Positions 1-9,808 of a stretch of 64,000 nt of DNA are shown in pieces (positions within the stretch are counted from its first letter, which is position 1; every line of letters begins with the position of its first letter). This stretch comes from Mesocentrotus franciscanus (lineage: Eukaryota > Echinodermata > Echinoidea > Camarodonta > Strongylocentrotidae). Below the pieces are notes generated by a model. That model worked only from the letters and a program-made list of their open reading frames with translations. It was not told the origin of the DNA and made no database searches. The DNA lies in contig CP137673.1 of the NCBI GenBank assembly GCA_037976565.1, positions 2,786,218-2,850,217 of the forward strand, given 5' to 3'. The position numbers and the translations under genes were made by a program.

Positions 1-3
1 AAA

Positions 4-852
4 ATGTTCAATCTTTGTCACGTACATCTATACGCAGATGATACCGTAATTTATTTTTCGCATAAATGTCCCACTGTTGTTGAATCTGTCTTGAATGATG
101 AAATGGAATATCTTGATAAATGGATGTCTCGCAATAAGTTATTAATTAATTATACCAAAACTGTTACCATGCTCATTGGCACCCATCATATTTTATCAAA
201 GTGTTATGTACTTAATGTGAAAATAAGAGATACAAATATTGTCAAGGTTGAGAGTACAAAATACCTTGGTATCAATATAGACAATGAATTAAAATGGGAT
301 GCTCATATAAATATAATGTGTTAGAAAATTAGTAAACTTATTGGCTTCCTTGGTAGATTAAGACACTTTATAAATGAATCTGATTTGAATCTAATTTACA
401 AAACCATAATTCTTCCACATTTCGACTATGAAGACATGGTTTGGCAGTCCGCAACTAAATCCTCCTTTTCACTTTTACAAAAGCTTCAAAACAGGGAGGG
501 CCGTGTGATAATGAAAGTAAATCCTTATTCTCATACATCCAATCAACATGTTCATGACACTCTAAATTGGGACTTTCTAGACTGCCGTTATAAAAAGCAT
601 GTATGTACTATGATTTTTAAGATATTAAATAATTACACTCCGTTTTATATGTCAAATAAATTCAAATATCGCACGTATAATTATTCATTTCGCTCGTCCC
701 AAAATCTAGATCTCCCTAAACCGAATTCAAATAATTGCAAAAGAACATTCTTATATAGGGGGGCGACACAATATAACCAACCACCAGAATACATCCGAAA
801 TGTAACTACATTAAGATCCTTCCATTCCCTAATAACTGATAATTTTTCTTAA
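4..852 (+). pseudogene. LINE reverse transcriptase, C-terminal part, 5' end outside window
   Basis: One reading frame runs from the window edge to 852, broken only by an in-frame TAG at 322-324. It begins at the RT catalytic motif YADDTVIY and continues through KWMSRNKLLIN and the KYLGI block typical of LINE RTs. After the stop come ILPHFDYEDMVWQ, a LQKLQNR segment and a C-terminal YNYSFRSSQNL block, as in the CR1/Jockey group. These enzymes copy element RNA at a nicked target. The stop and the missing endonuclease part make this copy inactive as seen. The family differs from the LINE at 24-27 kb: residues around YADD are not closely alike. Confidence 0.85.
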
Positions 853-1175
853 CACCCTTCCTTAAACTCAAATAATTTTTGCATAACCTTGTGTGTGTGT
901 GTGTGCGCGCGTATGATATTATTTTGAATTTTATTACTTTGGTATTTTTAAAAACTTATATTTATGTTTTGTTTCTATTCTGCTTTATGTCGCTTTTATG
1001 TTAATATTGTAGTGTAAGGACCCCAAGGAAGAACAGTAATGTTCTATAAACATTGCTGAATTGGGCTTTCCACCGATTTTTGTCTATGTACATGTATTCA
1101 TATTTAATTTTGTATATTTTACTATGTATATTTTTATCTGATTTCGGAAATAAAAACAACAACAATAACAGCAAG
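853..1175 (+). mobile_element. 3' untranslated end of the same LINE
   Basis: AT-rich sequence after the RT stop contains a short TG run (892-905), an AATAAA-like stretch near 1150 and an imperfect AACAAC/AATAAC tail, where recognisable LINE sequence ends. The exact end is uncertain. Confidence 0.5.
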
Positions 1176-2155
1176 TTAAATAAATATTAATACAATTGTA
1201 ATCGAGGCCTACATTGCATTCTCCAGACGCTTAACATAAAATTTACAGCTAAAATTGATATATAAGATATTTAAAATTGTTGCAACAACAACGAAGATAC
1301 TGTAAACAGCTTAATTAACAACCCAAACGAAAATGTGTCTTTTTCATAATACAATACTCTAGTGCAAATTAATTTCCCTTCGATTTCTGACATATTCTAT
1401 AAGAATTGTAAAGACATAATTATTTGGACATATATATAGGTGTATGATATTAGTCATGATACAAATACAGCGCAGTCATATTTACAGAATGATTCACAAT
1501 ACAAAACAGATCTGAATTTTCAAATACACTTGTGTTATTACACCCCTTCATATTCTATGATTCGAAACGCATTGCGAATGTGAAAACATGTTTTTCGTTT
1601 TTTCCTTCTCTTTCTTTTTTTGTCTAAGTTGTGATTTTGCATCCAGCCTTACCCCCCTTCCCCTCCCCGTCAGAGATTTACGGGAACATAAACTCACTAC
1701 GTCAAAAGCATCGTATCCAGTCGAAGGTGTACTGTTAGAGGGATAATGATTACATATAAGGACCATTGAATTTAACCTTGTAGGCCCCTACGTTTAAGAT
1801 ATTGATGAATCTATTTCCATTTCTTTTTCCTGACTTGTATATACGCCAATAAAACATCCTGCTGTCTGACAATTTTCACGATCTGTGGGCGATCTAACAC
1901 TTGTCTGTAAAAATATAATGAGCGTTGAATTTTCATTTACAGTTTTCTATTGTTGGATCGATATCAGAAACTTTATTTGTCGACATGATATTTTGCTGCA
2001 AGAACCCCCCTCTCACCCCCTGCAGAATGGAGACATACTCCAGTAAAGGCCTATCCCTCCAAATTTACCAGAAAGTGTTTTGGGTTTCATCCCCCCTTCT
2101 CGCCTACCGATACCCCCATTCAAACTGTTCCCACTACGCCTCCGCCTCTGTGGCT
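1176..2155. other. Flank and 3' region of Ly6 gene A
   Basis: No gene recognised. Resemblance to copy B starts near 1365 (B ~33880), marking the left end of the duplication. The part from about 1890 is the probable 3' UTR of Ly6 gene A. Confidence 0.5.
1972..1977 (-). promoter_or_regulatory. Polyadenylation signal AATAAA of Ly6 gene A
   Basis: AATAAA on the minus strand about 180 bases after the stop codon. The matching position in copy B (~35050) reads AATCAA, so gene B must use another signal. Confidence 0.4.
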
Positions 2156-2452
2156 TTACCCCATGGTAGGGATGGACATCGATACCGCCATCGCTGACAT
2201 GACAACGTAGAGTAGTTTGGTGGTCGACCAGCCGTCGATGACCAGCCCCGCCACCAGGGCGTTGCCGCCATTGCGATTAAAGTTGTTGCAGTTGTTGCTG
2301 GTACAGCACCATTTACAAGTACGGATGGATGCGATCTCACTGCACATGAAATCCTTGGGGTCAGCGAGGTCCGACGGACAGGGGTCAGTCAAGTCACATG
2401 TCCGTGCGATCTGTGTCAGGTTTGTGTCCTTTCCAGTATCGATTTTGTGCAC
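2156..2452 (-). CDS. Ly6 gene A exon 6: second half of Ly6 domain and GPI signal
   Basis: 297 bases starting after acceptor ACTGCAG with VHKIDTG and ending at TAA (2156-2158). It holds seven cysteines including the CKWCC and NNCNN signature, then a Gly/Asn-rich spacer and a hydrophobic tail with LLYVVMSAMAV. Confidence 0.9.
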   Translation of the reverse strand: MHKIDTGKDTNLTQIARTCDLTDPCPSDLADPKDFMCSEIASIRTCKWCCTSNNCNNFNRNGGNALVAGLVIDGWSTTKLLYVVMSAMAVSMSIPTMG

Positions 2453-3038
2453 CTGCAGTCATATAAACACAGAAACAAACAGGTGAGGAGAGTTTATGAA
2501 CAGATGAATGTTCTTCTTGAACTAACTGACCAATACACCTAAAAAGGTTTATACGGGCAGGGTAGGATATGATGATTGAGAGAGAGAGAGAGAGAGAGAG
2601 AAAGGGTGGGGGAGGGGTGACGACACGACGGTCAGCCAGTGCTAACGGGGGTGGTGAAAGAAGATAAAAATGGACTCTCAGGTCAAAGTTTGGCGACAAC
2701 TTCCCACTAAGTAAAATAGAAAGGTCTTGATCATATCCTTAAATATACACGTACTCCTAAAAAGAAATATTAATTTTAGAAGACAAATTCGAATGAGGTA
2801 TAATGCATCTCTTACACCACGTACCCCCACCCCACCCCCTTCTCTCTCTCGCTCTCTCTCTCTCACTCTATCTATCTCTCTGTCTTTCTATCTCTCTCCC
2901 TCTTTCTCTCTCTCCATCTCTATCGATCTATCTACTCTCTCTCTCTCTCTCTCCCTCTCTCCCCTCTCTCCCCCTCTCTCTCTCTATCTATCTATCTACT
3001 CTCTTTCTCTCTCTCTCTCTCTCTCTCACTGACTTTCA

Positions 3039-3097
<59 letters not shown>

Positions 3098-6000
3098 TCC
3101 CTCCCTCTCTATTTCTCTCTCTTTCTTTCTCTCTATCACGTATTCCAAACATGATTTCTATTGGGTATAGGACGCGCACGCGCACGTGTACTTACCCTGC
3201 AAGATTGACATGATTCCACCATTGTGATACCGGTCATATCGCCGTCAGATTGATAATTGTCACAGGTACTATCCTTGCCTCCTGTACAAACCAGGCATTC
3301 AAGAGTCTGACAACAAAATAGAATGAATAATAACAAGAATCGATTCGGAAGTTCACCCGATATTAAGTTAGGTATAAATGTAAGAAAAAATCTTTAATTT
3401 GATTGAGCACAAACTTTCGCTGATCTGTTTTTCCTTATTATTCTCAAATTTAAATGTACTCTGTAAACTTATTTTCTATCGTAGATACTTATCAGTATTC
3501 GTTACTTGTATAATTCATACGTTTTGTTATATATTGTAATACTGTATGGTTTATATATGCTTTTCAATGTCAGTGGATAATTTAGTGGAAAAATAAATAA
3601 AATAAAATAAAATAAAATAAAATTAATTATTCTGCTTTTTGCAAAAACCGGGTGGATTGTTCTTTTGTTGATCGTTAGCCCCGCAGAAATTGATTACTGT
3701 ATTGAACATATCCTCCAGAATTAATACAAGATATGTGCATGAATTTGTCACTATGAAATTATCGATAAAGGTCTATTCAATCGAATGGCACTAACAAAAA
3801 TTGATGATATTTTTACGCTTGGGTCAGCACTAGACTATTTCGAAAACCTCGCGGAAAATGGTTTGCACAAAAAATGATTATGTCTAGGCTTGGAACAAAT
3901 TGCAAATCAAACAATTATCGTATGTGCCCCGTTAATCCTGTTAATCATATGATCTTGAACCTTATACATGTACCTAGCTTTGTATTACCCCAGTGGCGTA
4001 TCCAGAAATTGATAAAGGAGGAGGAGCGGAATAAACTTTCTGCTCCGTAGTAACTTACACAAAAGAAATACATTCTCCCTTTTTTTTCTTCTTTAAAGGT
4101 ACTTTCAAGATCTTATATTTGTATTTCTTTTTTATAAAAAAGAAAAAAGCTTAGTATTACAGTCGGCGTTGTGCCCCCATTTCTTAAAAAGAGAAATATA
4201 AAACCGCTCCTATTCATAGTCGCCCCCAACGCCGAGGGTTTTATTCTGGTCACCGCTGGATCTTCAACATATTAAAACAAATTCTTAATTAGCTAAGACA
4301 GCAAAGCTGATGCTTGCCATTTTCCGGATCGATTGATATTGGTGTTAATACATGTTGGTGATAGCTGTAGTTTGGGTGGTTGTTGGAGTTACATGTTGTT
4401 GTTACTTGTAGCTTGGTTGGTTGTTGGAGTTACATGTTGGTGTTACTTGTAGCTTGGTTAGTTGTTGGTATTACATAATAATAATAATATTGGTTTCTTA
4501 TATAGCGCACGTATCGACCTTGCAAGGTCCTCAAGGCGCTCCAACATTACCCGGTTATGCTAGGCTGCCGATTTCGGCGCTCACAGCATTCAAGGAATTC
4601 CTTCCTACCAGTACCCATTTAACACCTGGGTGGAGAGTGGCAAGTGTCTTGCCCAAAGACATTAGTGCCGCGGCGTCCGACGACTTATCCACTACGCCAC
4701 AACACCTCTACATGATGGTGTAAGTCGTAGCTTCGTTGGTTGTTGGTGTTACATGATGGTGTAAGTCGTAGTTTGGTTGGTTGTTGGTGTTACAATTAGA
4801 TTAATGCCATCACAGAGTCAGAAGGGTGTTAACTCATATCGTTTAACATAGAGTTAAAGACGCACGTTCCCCGTATTCCAGAGGGCCTTCAAAATACGTA
4901 CGCGCTGGCGGACGGTGCTAGCTGCCTATTGACACCAACAGAATACGGCTCTTACGCAGATGGCATGTTCCGATGGCGATAACTAGAGCAGCGATAACTA
5001 CACTGGCGGGATTGTGCGCCTTTAACACTCTTTTTGCTGTTGCTCTCAACAGTTTATAATCATTTAATAACAATTTTCATCTAGATGTTTTTGCAGCTTA
5101 CCCCTCCAACACTGATCATGTTATTCCCTGTAGTTTCAGTTGCCATGGTTAACACTGGATTCAAACAGATGAAGAGAAAGAGAAAGAGGGGGATTCAAGA
5201 AAAATGTATACGCAATAAGTATGATAGCATGTATATCTTATTTAATTTTTAACAAAGTTTAGGTTTGATGTTACCGACTTCCGAATCCCATTTTTGAAAT
5301 TTCCCAACAAATTGTGCACTTTGTTGATGGAATCACTCAAGAAATAAATAGTTTTTTTTTCAAAGTACTCTTAATCCAAATCATTTCGTAGTGTACACAT
5401 TGTAATGAATGAACATTTCCTCCCCATTCCCAATCATGATAATAAAGTTATTCCATGTTTCAAGTTGACAAGTACAATGGTTTAGAGTTTCCCCGATCTA
5501 TCTTCGTATCGCTTCCCATTCTCAGATAACGTCGTTTATTTGTTTGTTTGTTGTTATTTTGTTTGTTTGTTTTCTGTATAAACCGATAAATTATTCAATT
5601 AAATATACATAATTACATGCATTGTTATTAGTTTTATATCAAAAGAAATCATATTAGCTGATTAATGAATTAATTAATTGGTTATACATGTTGTACTTAT
5701 ACCATCGAATATTATATGCGGAGGCGGATCCAGGAGGCATGACCCTGTGACAACCGCCCCAACCGCCCAAAGAATCATAGTTAATTCAAGCGTATGCCCT
5801 CCCCTTTCCCGGGCCAATACGTGTGTCCCAATTCCCCCTGGTATGTTTGGAGGACCTGTACAAGATATACATATTTTCTTCTGAGTTATTTCCTTAAAAA
5901 TTGCAAAAACTTACTATTTCCAGACGAGCCAGAACTTGAATTGCCAGAAGCGGAATTGCCAGAAGTGGAATTGCCAGAAGAGGAATCGCCAGAAGTGGAA

Positions 6001-7835
6001 TTGCCATCTGTCGTCGTATCTGGAAATATAGTACGTAATCATAATGTGGGTTTTAAAGAAAAGTTTTATTTCTCATACAGATGCAAAAAGAATTTGTGAG
6101 TTTCACATTTTTTAAAATATCAAGTTGGAAGAATATTATAGTAGAATTTTCCCCTGAAATGAAATACTCTGCAATTGCACCAAAGCTACCTGAAAAGTTT
6201 GGAACAATCGTCCATGCCGCATGTGTGTATGTAGTGTATACCCATTTCTGTGTGCAGTTCATCTGATTTTAGGTAGTAATGAGAAGAGAGTAATATTAAC
6301 ATTAGAATCAGCTTAATCATCAGCTGCAGCATTATTAAATATCGTCATCGTTATCGTCATCCTTATCGTCATCATCATCATCATCTTCACCACAATCAAT
6401 GTCGTCATCATCATTACTATCACTATCAACATCATCGACATCATCAAGGTCACTTTCAGTAACACTATTGCCATCACCTTCGTCATCGTCACCATCGTCA
6501 TTATCATCATCTTCATCATCATTACCATCCTCACAATCAACATCTTCATCACGACTGCGCATTACCTCATTCATCAGTACCCGATGTCCGTGACGTAGGA
6601 ATGCGTTATTACCTGCGCTCATCAAAACCTGCATTGAATCAGATTCAAAGCATTGTTTTGCACCCTTCATTTTGCTTTCGCTTTTCGTATGATGTCAGCG
6701 GTGCGTCAAAGACCAAGCCAGTGTCTGACGCAGGACTACGTCAGCAAATGGCGCTTTACATAAAACGGGCATGAAATAAGCCTACCTGTGTCCATCAATG
6801 AGTGAAAATATAATGTTATTTAACTAGTAAATATAGATACTTTGTTATTTGCAATGTGAATAGGTTGTTGATATTCATTATTCTCAGTTCATTGATCGAC
6901 TTAATTATGCCAATGATGTTTAGTAATGATAAATTAAAATTCAATTTCGAATTCATTTCACAATCCATACCTGTTGCGTTAGATGGAGCTGGCGTGGTGG
7001 TGTTGTCTTGGGCTTTGGCAAGGCACGCCCCTCCTGGACATTTCATGAACAAAATTGTCATAAATAAGTATTTCCATTGCGTCATGAAGAGTTCATATTG
7101 GAAGGACTATGCAAGAATCGTTTCAGGACAATTACCCCCAAACAACCACCCCCGGAAATTCCCCCGAGGATAATTACCCCCAGGAAAATTACACCCTGGA
7201 AAATAACCCCCAGAAAAATACACCCAAGGCCAACCACCCCAAAGGGCAATTATCCCCAGGAAAATAATAATAATAATAATATACCGTACTTATATAGCGC
7301 ATATCACAATATGTCTCTATGTGCTGTAAGAAAGAGTGAGAAGGAAAGGTGGATAGAGTAACAGAGGAAGAGTGAGATATGCTCAACATACTTCCTCTCG
7401 TTAACATTGGAAAGTATTTTTGAAAAGAAATGTTTTTAGACGCGCCTTAAAGTTGTCAACAGTATCACAGTTTTTTAGATTTTCCGGTACTGAGTTTATT
7501 CCAAACTTCGGCCGATGCAACCTGAAAAGAGCGAGACCCGTAGAATTTAGTATTTATTTGTGGAAATGGTGAGGAGAGACTTTTGGGAAGATCTGAGGGT
7601 TCTGTTTGGAACATAAAGGGTAAGTAATTCCGTTACATAAGTACATGTAGGAGCTAATGCTTTGAGGCACTTAAAGGTTAAAACAAGGAACTTGAACTCA
7701 ATTCTAGCACGGACAGGTAACCAGTGTAGTTAAAATAACCTCCCTAGGACACCCCCAAGACAATCATTTACCCCCTAAGACATTTGCCGAAAGACAAGAT
7801 AACATTTGCAACTACCCCGCCCCTCCCCCGCCCCT

Positions 7836-7870
<35 letters not shown>

Positions 7871-9511
7871 GGGATTGGCATAGAGGGTAATTGTCCTACG
7901 GGGGAATTGTCCTAGGTAGTCATTTACCGGGGGTAATTGTCCATGGGGGATAATTGTCCACGGGGAAAATTGTCCTAGGGGCCATCTACCGGGGGCATTG
8001 TCCAGCGGGGGTATGTCCTAGGAGGTAATTTACCGGGGTAATTGTCCACGGGCGGTAATTGTCCTAGGGGGTAATTTTCCGGGGTGATTGTCCTCGGGGG
8101 TGGTTCTCCTTGGGGTTAATTTTTCCGAGGGGTAATTTTCCAGGAGGCAATTGTCCTCGGGGGGTAATTGTCCCGTTGGTAATTGGCCGGGGTAATTGTC
8201 CAGGGGGTAATTGTCCTTGGGGTAATTATCCCGTTGGTAATTGGCCGGGGTAATTGTCCAGGGGGTAATTGTCCTAGAACCTGCTAGAATCAACCCGGAT
8301 TTTTCTTCAGCGTTTCCTATCTTATTCTATCGTGAAAATTGGCATGATTAGCATATATCAACGTAACTTTAGCATGAGGATACAGCATCATTAGAAAAGA
8401 CTTCTTGTTTTATTTTTAGTTTATTTATTTTTATAGGGTAGCATTGTCAGTTAAATACAAAACTGCATTCTACATTGGCCCTGTTAGCCTACACAATAAT
8501 TTGATTTAAGATTGAAATTATAGACAAAATAATTGCTAAGTTCTATTACATATACACAAATAATGATTCAAGGCAAATTAAGAATGATATATCAATAATT
8601 AAAAATATGTCCTAGGGTGATAAATGATAAATGAGTAAGCCAAAAAGGAAATTTGGAGATGAAAAGACTAGTTAAGCAAAGATAAGCCAATGTGTGATGC
8701 GACTAGTTAGAGGACAGAAAAGGTTTTATTTGATATAGTTCCACGAATGAAAGGCTTTAATCATTCTGGATGTTTATAATAAGTAAAACTGTCATTTTAT
8801 TTGATATTGGCCTGTTTGTTTCCATTACTCATTAAAGGTACTATATCCCATTTGCAGGCCAAAAAATGAAAAGGTTAAATTCCAACGGCATTTGAAAGAC
8901 AATACTAATTTAGAACTTCCTTAAAAAAAGGGGGGCTTGAAAATGTTTTTAGGTGGGAAAATAACGACTATTAGTTGTCGAATCGACTTAGGAGCTATAG
9001 AGCCAGTAAGTAATAGTCTGATTTTTCAGACCATTGTACCGAATGGTCGTACGTTTTATGCTGCGCAAAGATTCAATCAGTTTAATTTTGGCCATTACAA
9101 GAAGTGGGTTATTGATGTAGACAGATGCTCATGTACCCTTTACAGCTCATTTTATGTATGTTATTACCAAAGATGAAAAAGGGCTAGTCAGTCACTCAAT
9201 AGTGTCTGACAGTGAAGTCTAGCAAGTAAACGGGTTTCCTTGCATAATTTGAATATTAGGACACTGCTAACATTTAAATTTCACAGATAGGACATACATG
9301 ACATATTTATAGTTCTTGCAAAGTTCTACAGAATTTGATGTTGGCTGCAAAAGTATCTTTAAAGTAAATATCTTATATATGGGTTTTGGAACAAGTTAGG
9401 TGTAGACTCATTGTTATTGTAATTATTAGTAGTATTATAATTATCATTATTATTATTATTATTATAATTACTAATACTATAGGTAGTAGTACTATTATTA
9501 TCACTACTATT

Positions 9512-9544
<33 letters not shown>

Positions 9545-9808
9545 GCCATTAGTATTATTTTCATTTTTATTATTGTCTCCTGCTTTTGTACCGAATCATC
9601 GTCTGCAAATTCAAAAACCTTATTCCCTACTTTTTTTGCTTCGGGAGAGGAGGGGTGGGGGAAGGGGGTGATTTCTAACTGTTGGAGATAAATAAGATTA
9701 AAAAATCCCCCTTCTCCCACCCTCTCCCTCTCTCTCTCTTTCTCTTATCATGTACTCACCTAACACACAGAAAAGTGTTACAGCCAGGTAGAACATGTTG
9801 GCCCCCAT
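2156..9808 (-). CDS. Ly6 gene A: GPI-anchored Ly6/uPAR (three-finger) protein
   Basis: Six coding exons on the minus strand: 9760-9808, 6971-7033, 5915-6019, 5102-5154, 3196-3306, 2156-2452. All introns are GT-AG, phases (1,1,1,0,0) agree, and the 678-base CDS gives 225 residues. Residues 1-24 are a signal peptide with an AKA cleavage motif. Residues 25-90 are a stalk rich in Ser, Thr, Gly and Asn with several NST/NAT sequons. Residues 91-186 form a Ly6/uPAR domain starting LECLVC and ending CCTSNNCNNF, with 12 cysteines (94, 97, 105, 123, 126, 146, 152, 164, 173, 176, 177, 182). A hydrophobic C-terminus (about 190-225) fits a GPI signal. Such proteins sit on the outer membrane leaflet and bind receptors or other proteins; the ligand is unknown. 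Copy B holds a full paralogue. Exon 2's acceptor is the weakest call. Confidence 0.85.
2453..3195. repeat. Ly6 gene A intron 5 with GA and CT microsatellites
   Basis: 743-base intron. Contains a GA run (2577-2602) and a long impure CT/CTAT tract (about 2840-3140). The long open frames over the tract are compositional. In copy B the same intron is about 4.75 kb. Confidence 0.8.
3196..3306 (-). CDS. Ly6 gene A exon 5: first half of Ly6 domain
   Basis: 111 bases, phase 0 to 0, acceptor TTGTTGTCAG, donor GTAAGTAC. Encodes TLECLVC then C15, C33 and C36 of the domain. Compared with gene B, 18 of 37 residues differ but all five cysteines stay. Confidence 0.85.
3307..4300. other. Ly6 gene A intron 4, left part
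   Basis: No gene. AT-rich DNA with an AAATA run (3590-3622), and a CAGTGGCGTATCCAG motif near 3992 that resembles a terminal repeat seen elsewhere in the window. Aligns with B 40404-41260 at clearly lower identity than the tract around exons 2-4. Confidence 0.6.
4370..4795 (+). repeat. 41-base minisatellite, short allele
   Basis: About four imperfect units of the GTTTGGTTGGTTGTTGG type, split by the SINE at 4477-4708. Copy B has about nine units. Confidence 0.8.
4477..4708 (-). mobile_element. tRNA-derived SINE with (ATT)n tail
   Basis: On the minus strand the element starts near GGTGTTGTGGCGTAGTGG, resembling a tRNA A box. A body follows with CTCCACCCAGGTG, and it ends in GCGCTATATAAG and an (ATT)n tail. 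It is flanked by TACAT at 4472-4476 and 4709-4713, and is absent from the matching site in copy B. Confidence 0.8.
4854..5025. mobile_element. 172-base TTAA MITE, only in copy A
   Basis: Starts TTAAAGACGCAC and ends GTGCGCCTTTAA. Copy B has the empty site GAGTTAACACTC with one TTAA, so insertion duplicated TTAA. Confidence 0.85.
5102..5154 (-). CDS. Ly6 gene A exon 4: linker
   Basis: 53 bases between acceptor AATCCAG and donor GTAAGC. It is needed to convert phase 1 of exon 3 to phase 0 of exon 5, and copy B has it with one residue changed. It encodes the linker LTMATETTGNNMISVGG. Confidence 0.75.
5915..6019 (-). CDS. Ly6 gene A exon 3: repetitive stalk
   Basis: 105 bases made of about seven 15-base units encoding variants of GNSTS, between acceptor TTTCCAG and donor GTAAGT. 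A short minisatellite has become a flexible, probably glycosylated stalk. Confidence 0.8.
6299..6670 (-). repeat. (ATC)n-rich tract with an Asp-rich open frame
   Basis: An impure GAT/ATC array in intron 2 of Ly6 gene A. On the minus strand it reads as a 111-residue open frame: a normal-looking start, then runs of Asp and Glu. Copy B keeps the frame and adds 26 in-frame codons. Most likely a microsatellite; coding use is not shown. Confidence 0.6.
6971..7033 (-). CDS. Ly6 gene A exon 2: end of signal peptide, start of stalk
   Basis: 63 bases, phase 1 to 1, encoding GACLAKA then QDNTTTPAPSNAT, with donor GTATGG. The acceptor (GTCCAG before GAGGGG) has a weak pyrimidine tract but is identical in copy B. 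Confidence 0.75.
7120..8280. mobile_element. Foldback element of GGGGTAATTGTCC units, copy A
   Basis: Left arm (7120-7263) is a run of degenerate units of the form GGACAATTACCCCC. Right arm (7870-8280) has the reverse complement form, as in GGGGGTAATTGTCC. The centre holds a LINE fragment and a CA run (7838-7868). Copy B has the same arms with a different central insert. Confidence 0.75.
7264..7735 (-). pseudogene. 5'-truncated LINE fragment (RT C-terminus and 3' UTR)
   Basis: Read on the minus strand from about 7735, the translation begins LHWLPVRARIEFKFLVLTFK, followed by APT, TELLTLYVP and RTLRSS. This is the well-known C-terminal block of CR1/L2/Jockey-type LINE polyproteins. Several stops follow, then a 3' UTR ending GCGCTATATAAG plus an (ATT)n tail at 7264-7285. 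Absent from copy B, so it inserted after the duplication or was lost there. Its tail matches that of the SINE at 4477-4708. Confidence 0.8.
8832..9362. mobile_element. 531-base TTAA MITE, only in copy A
   Basis: Left end TTAAAGGTACTATATCC with TTTGCAGGCCAA nearby; right end is the inverse of TTAAAGATACTTTTGCAGCC. Copy B at ~45172 has the empty site CATTAAAGTAAAT with a single TTAA. No transposase frame inside. Confidence 0.85.
9410..9735. repeat. ATT/ATC and CT microsatellites
   Basis: Tri-nucleotide arrays (about 9420-9560) give runs of Ile or Met in translation, and a CT run lies at 9720-9745. No coding signal. Confidence 0.8.
9760..9808 (-). CDS. Ly6 gene A exon 1: start codon and signal peptide
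   Basis: ATG at 9808 opens MGANMFYLAVTLFCVLG and ends at a GTGAGTAC donor (phase 1). A conserved AG after a pyrimidine tract 17 bases upstream of the ATG in both copies suggests a further 5' UTR exon upstream. Confidence 0.8.

Noticed and set aside
2727..3213. Ser/Leu-rich open frames
   Set aside because: Translations of a CT microsatellite in several frames. The same holds at 31183-31797, 49884-50600 and 51316-51840.
2156..3306. Venom-type three-finger toxin
   Set aside because: The fold is shared, but the stalk and GPI signal point to a membrane-anchored Ly6 protein and no toxin signature was seen.
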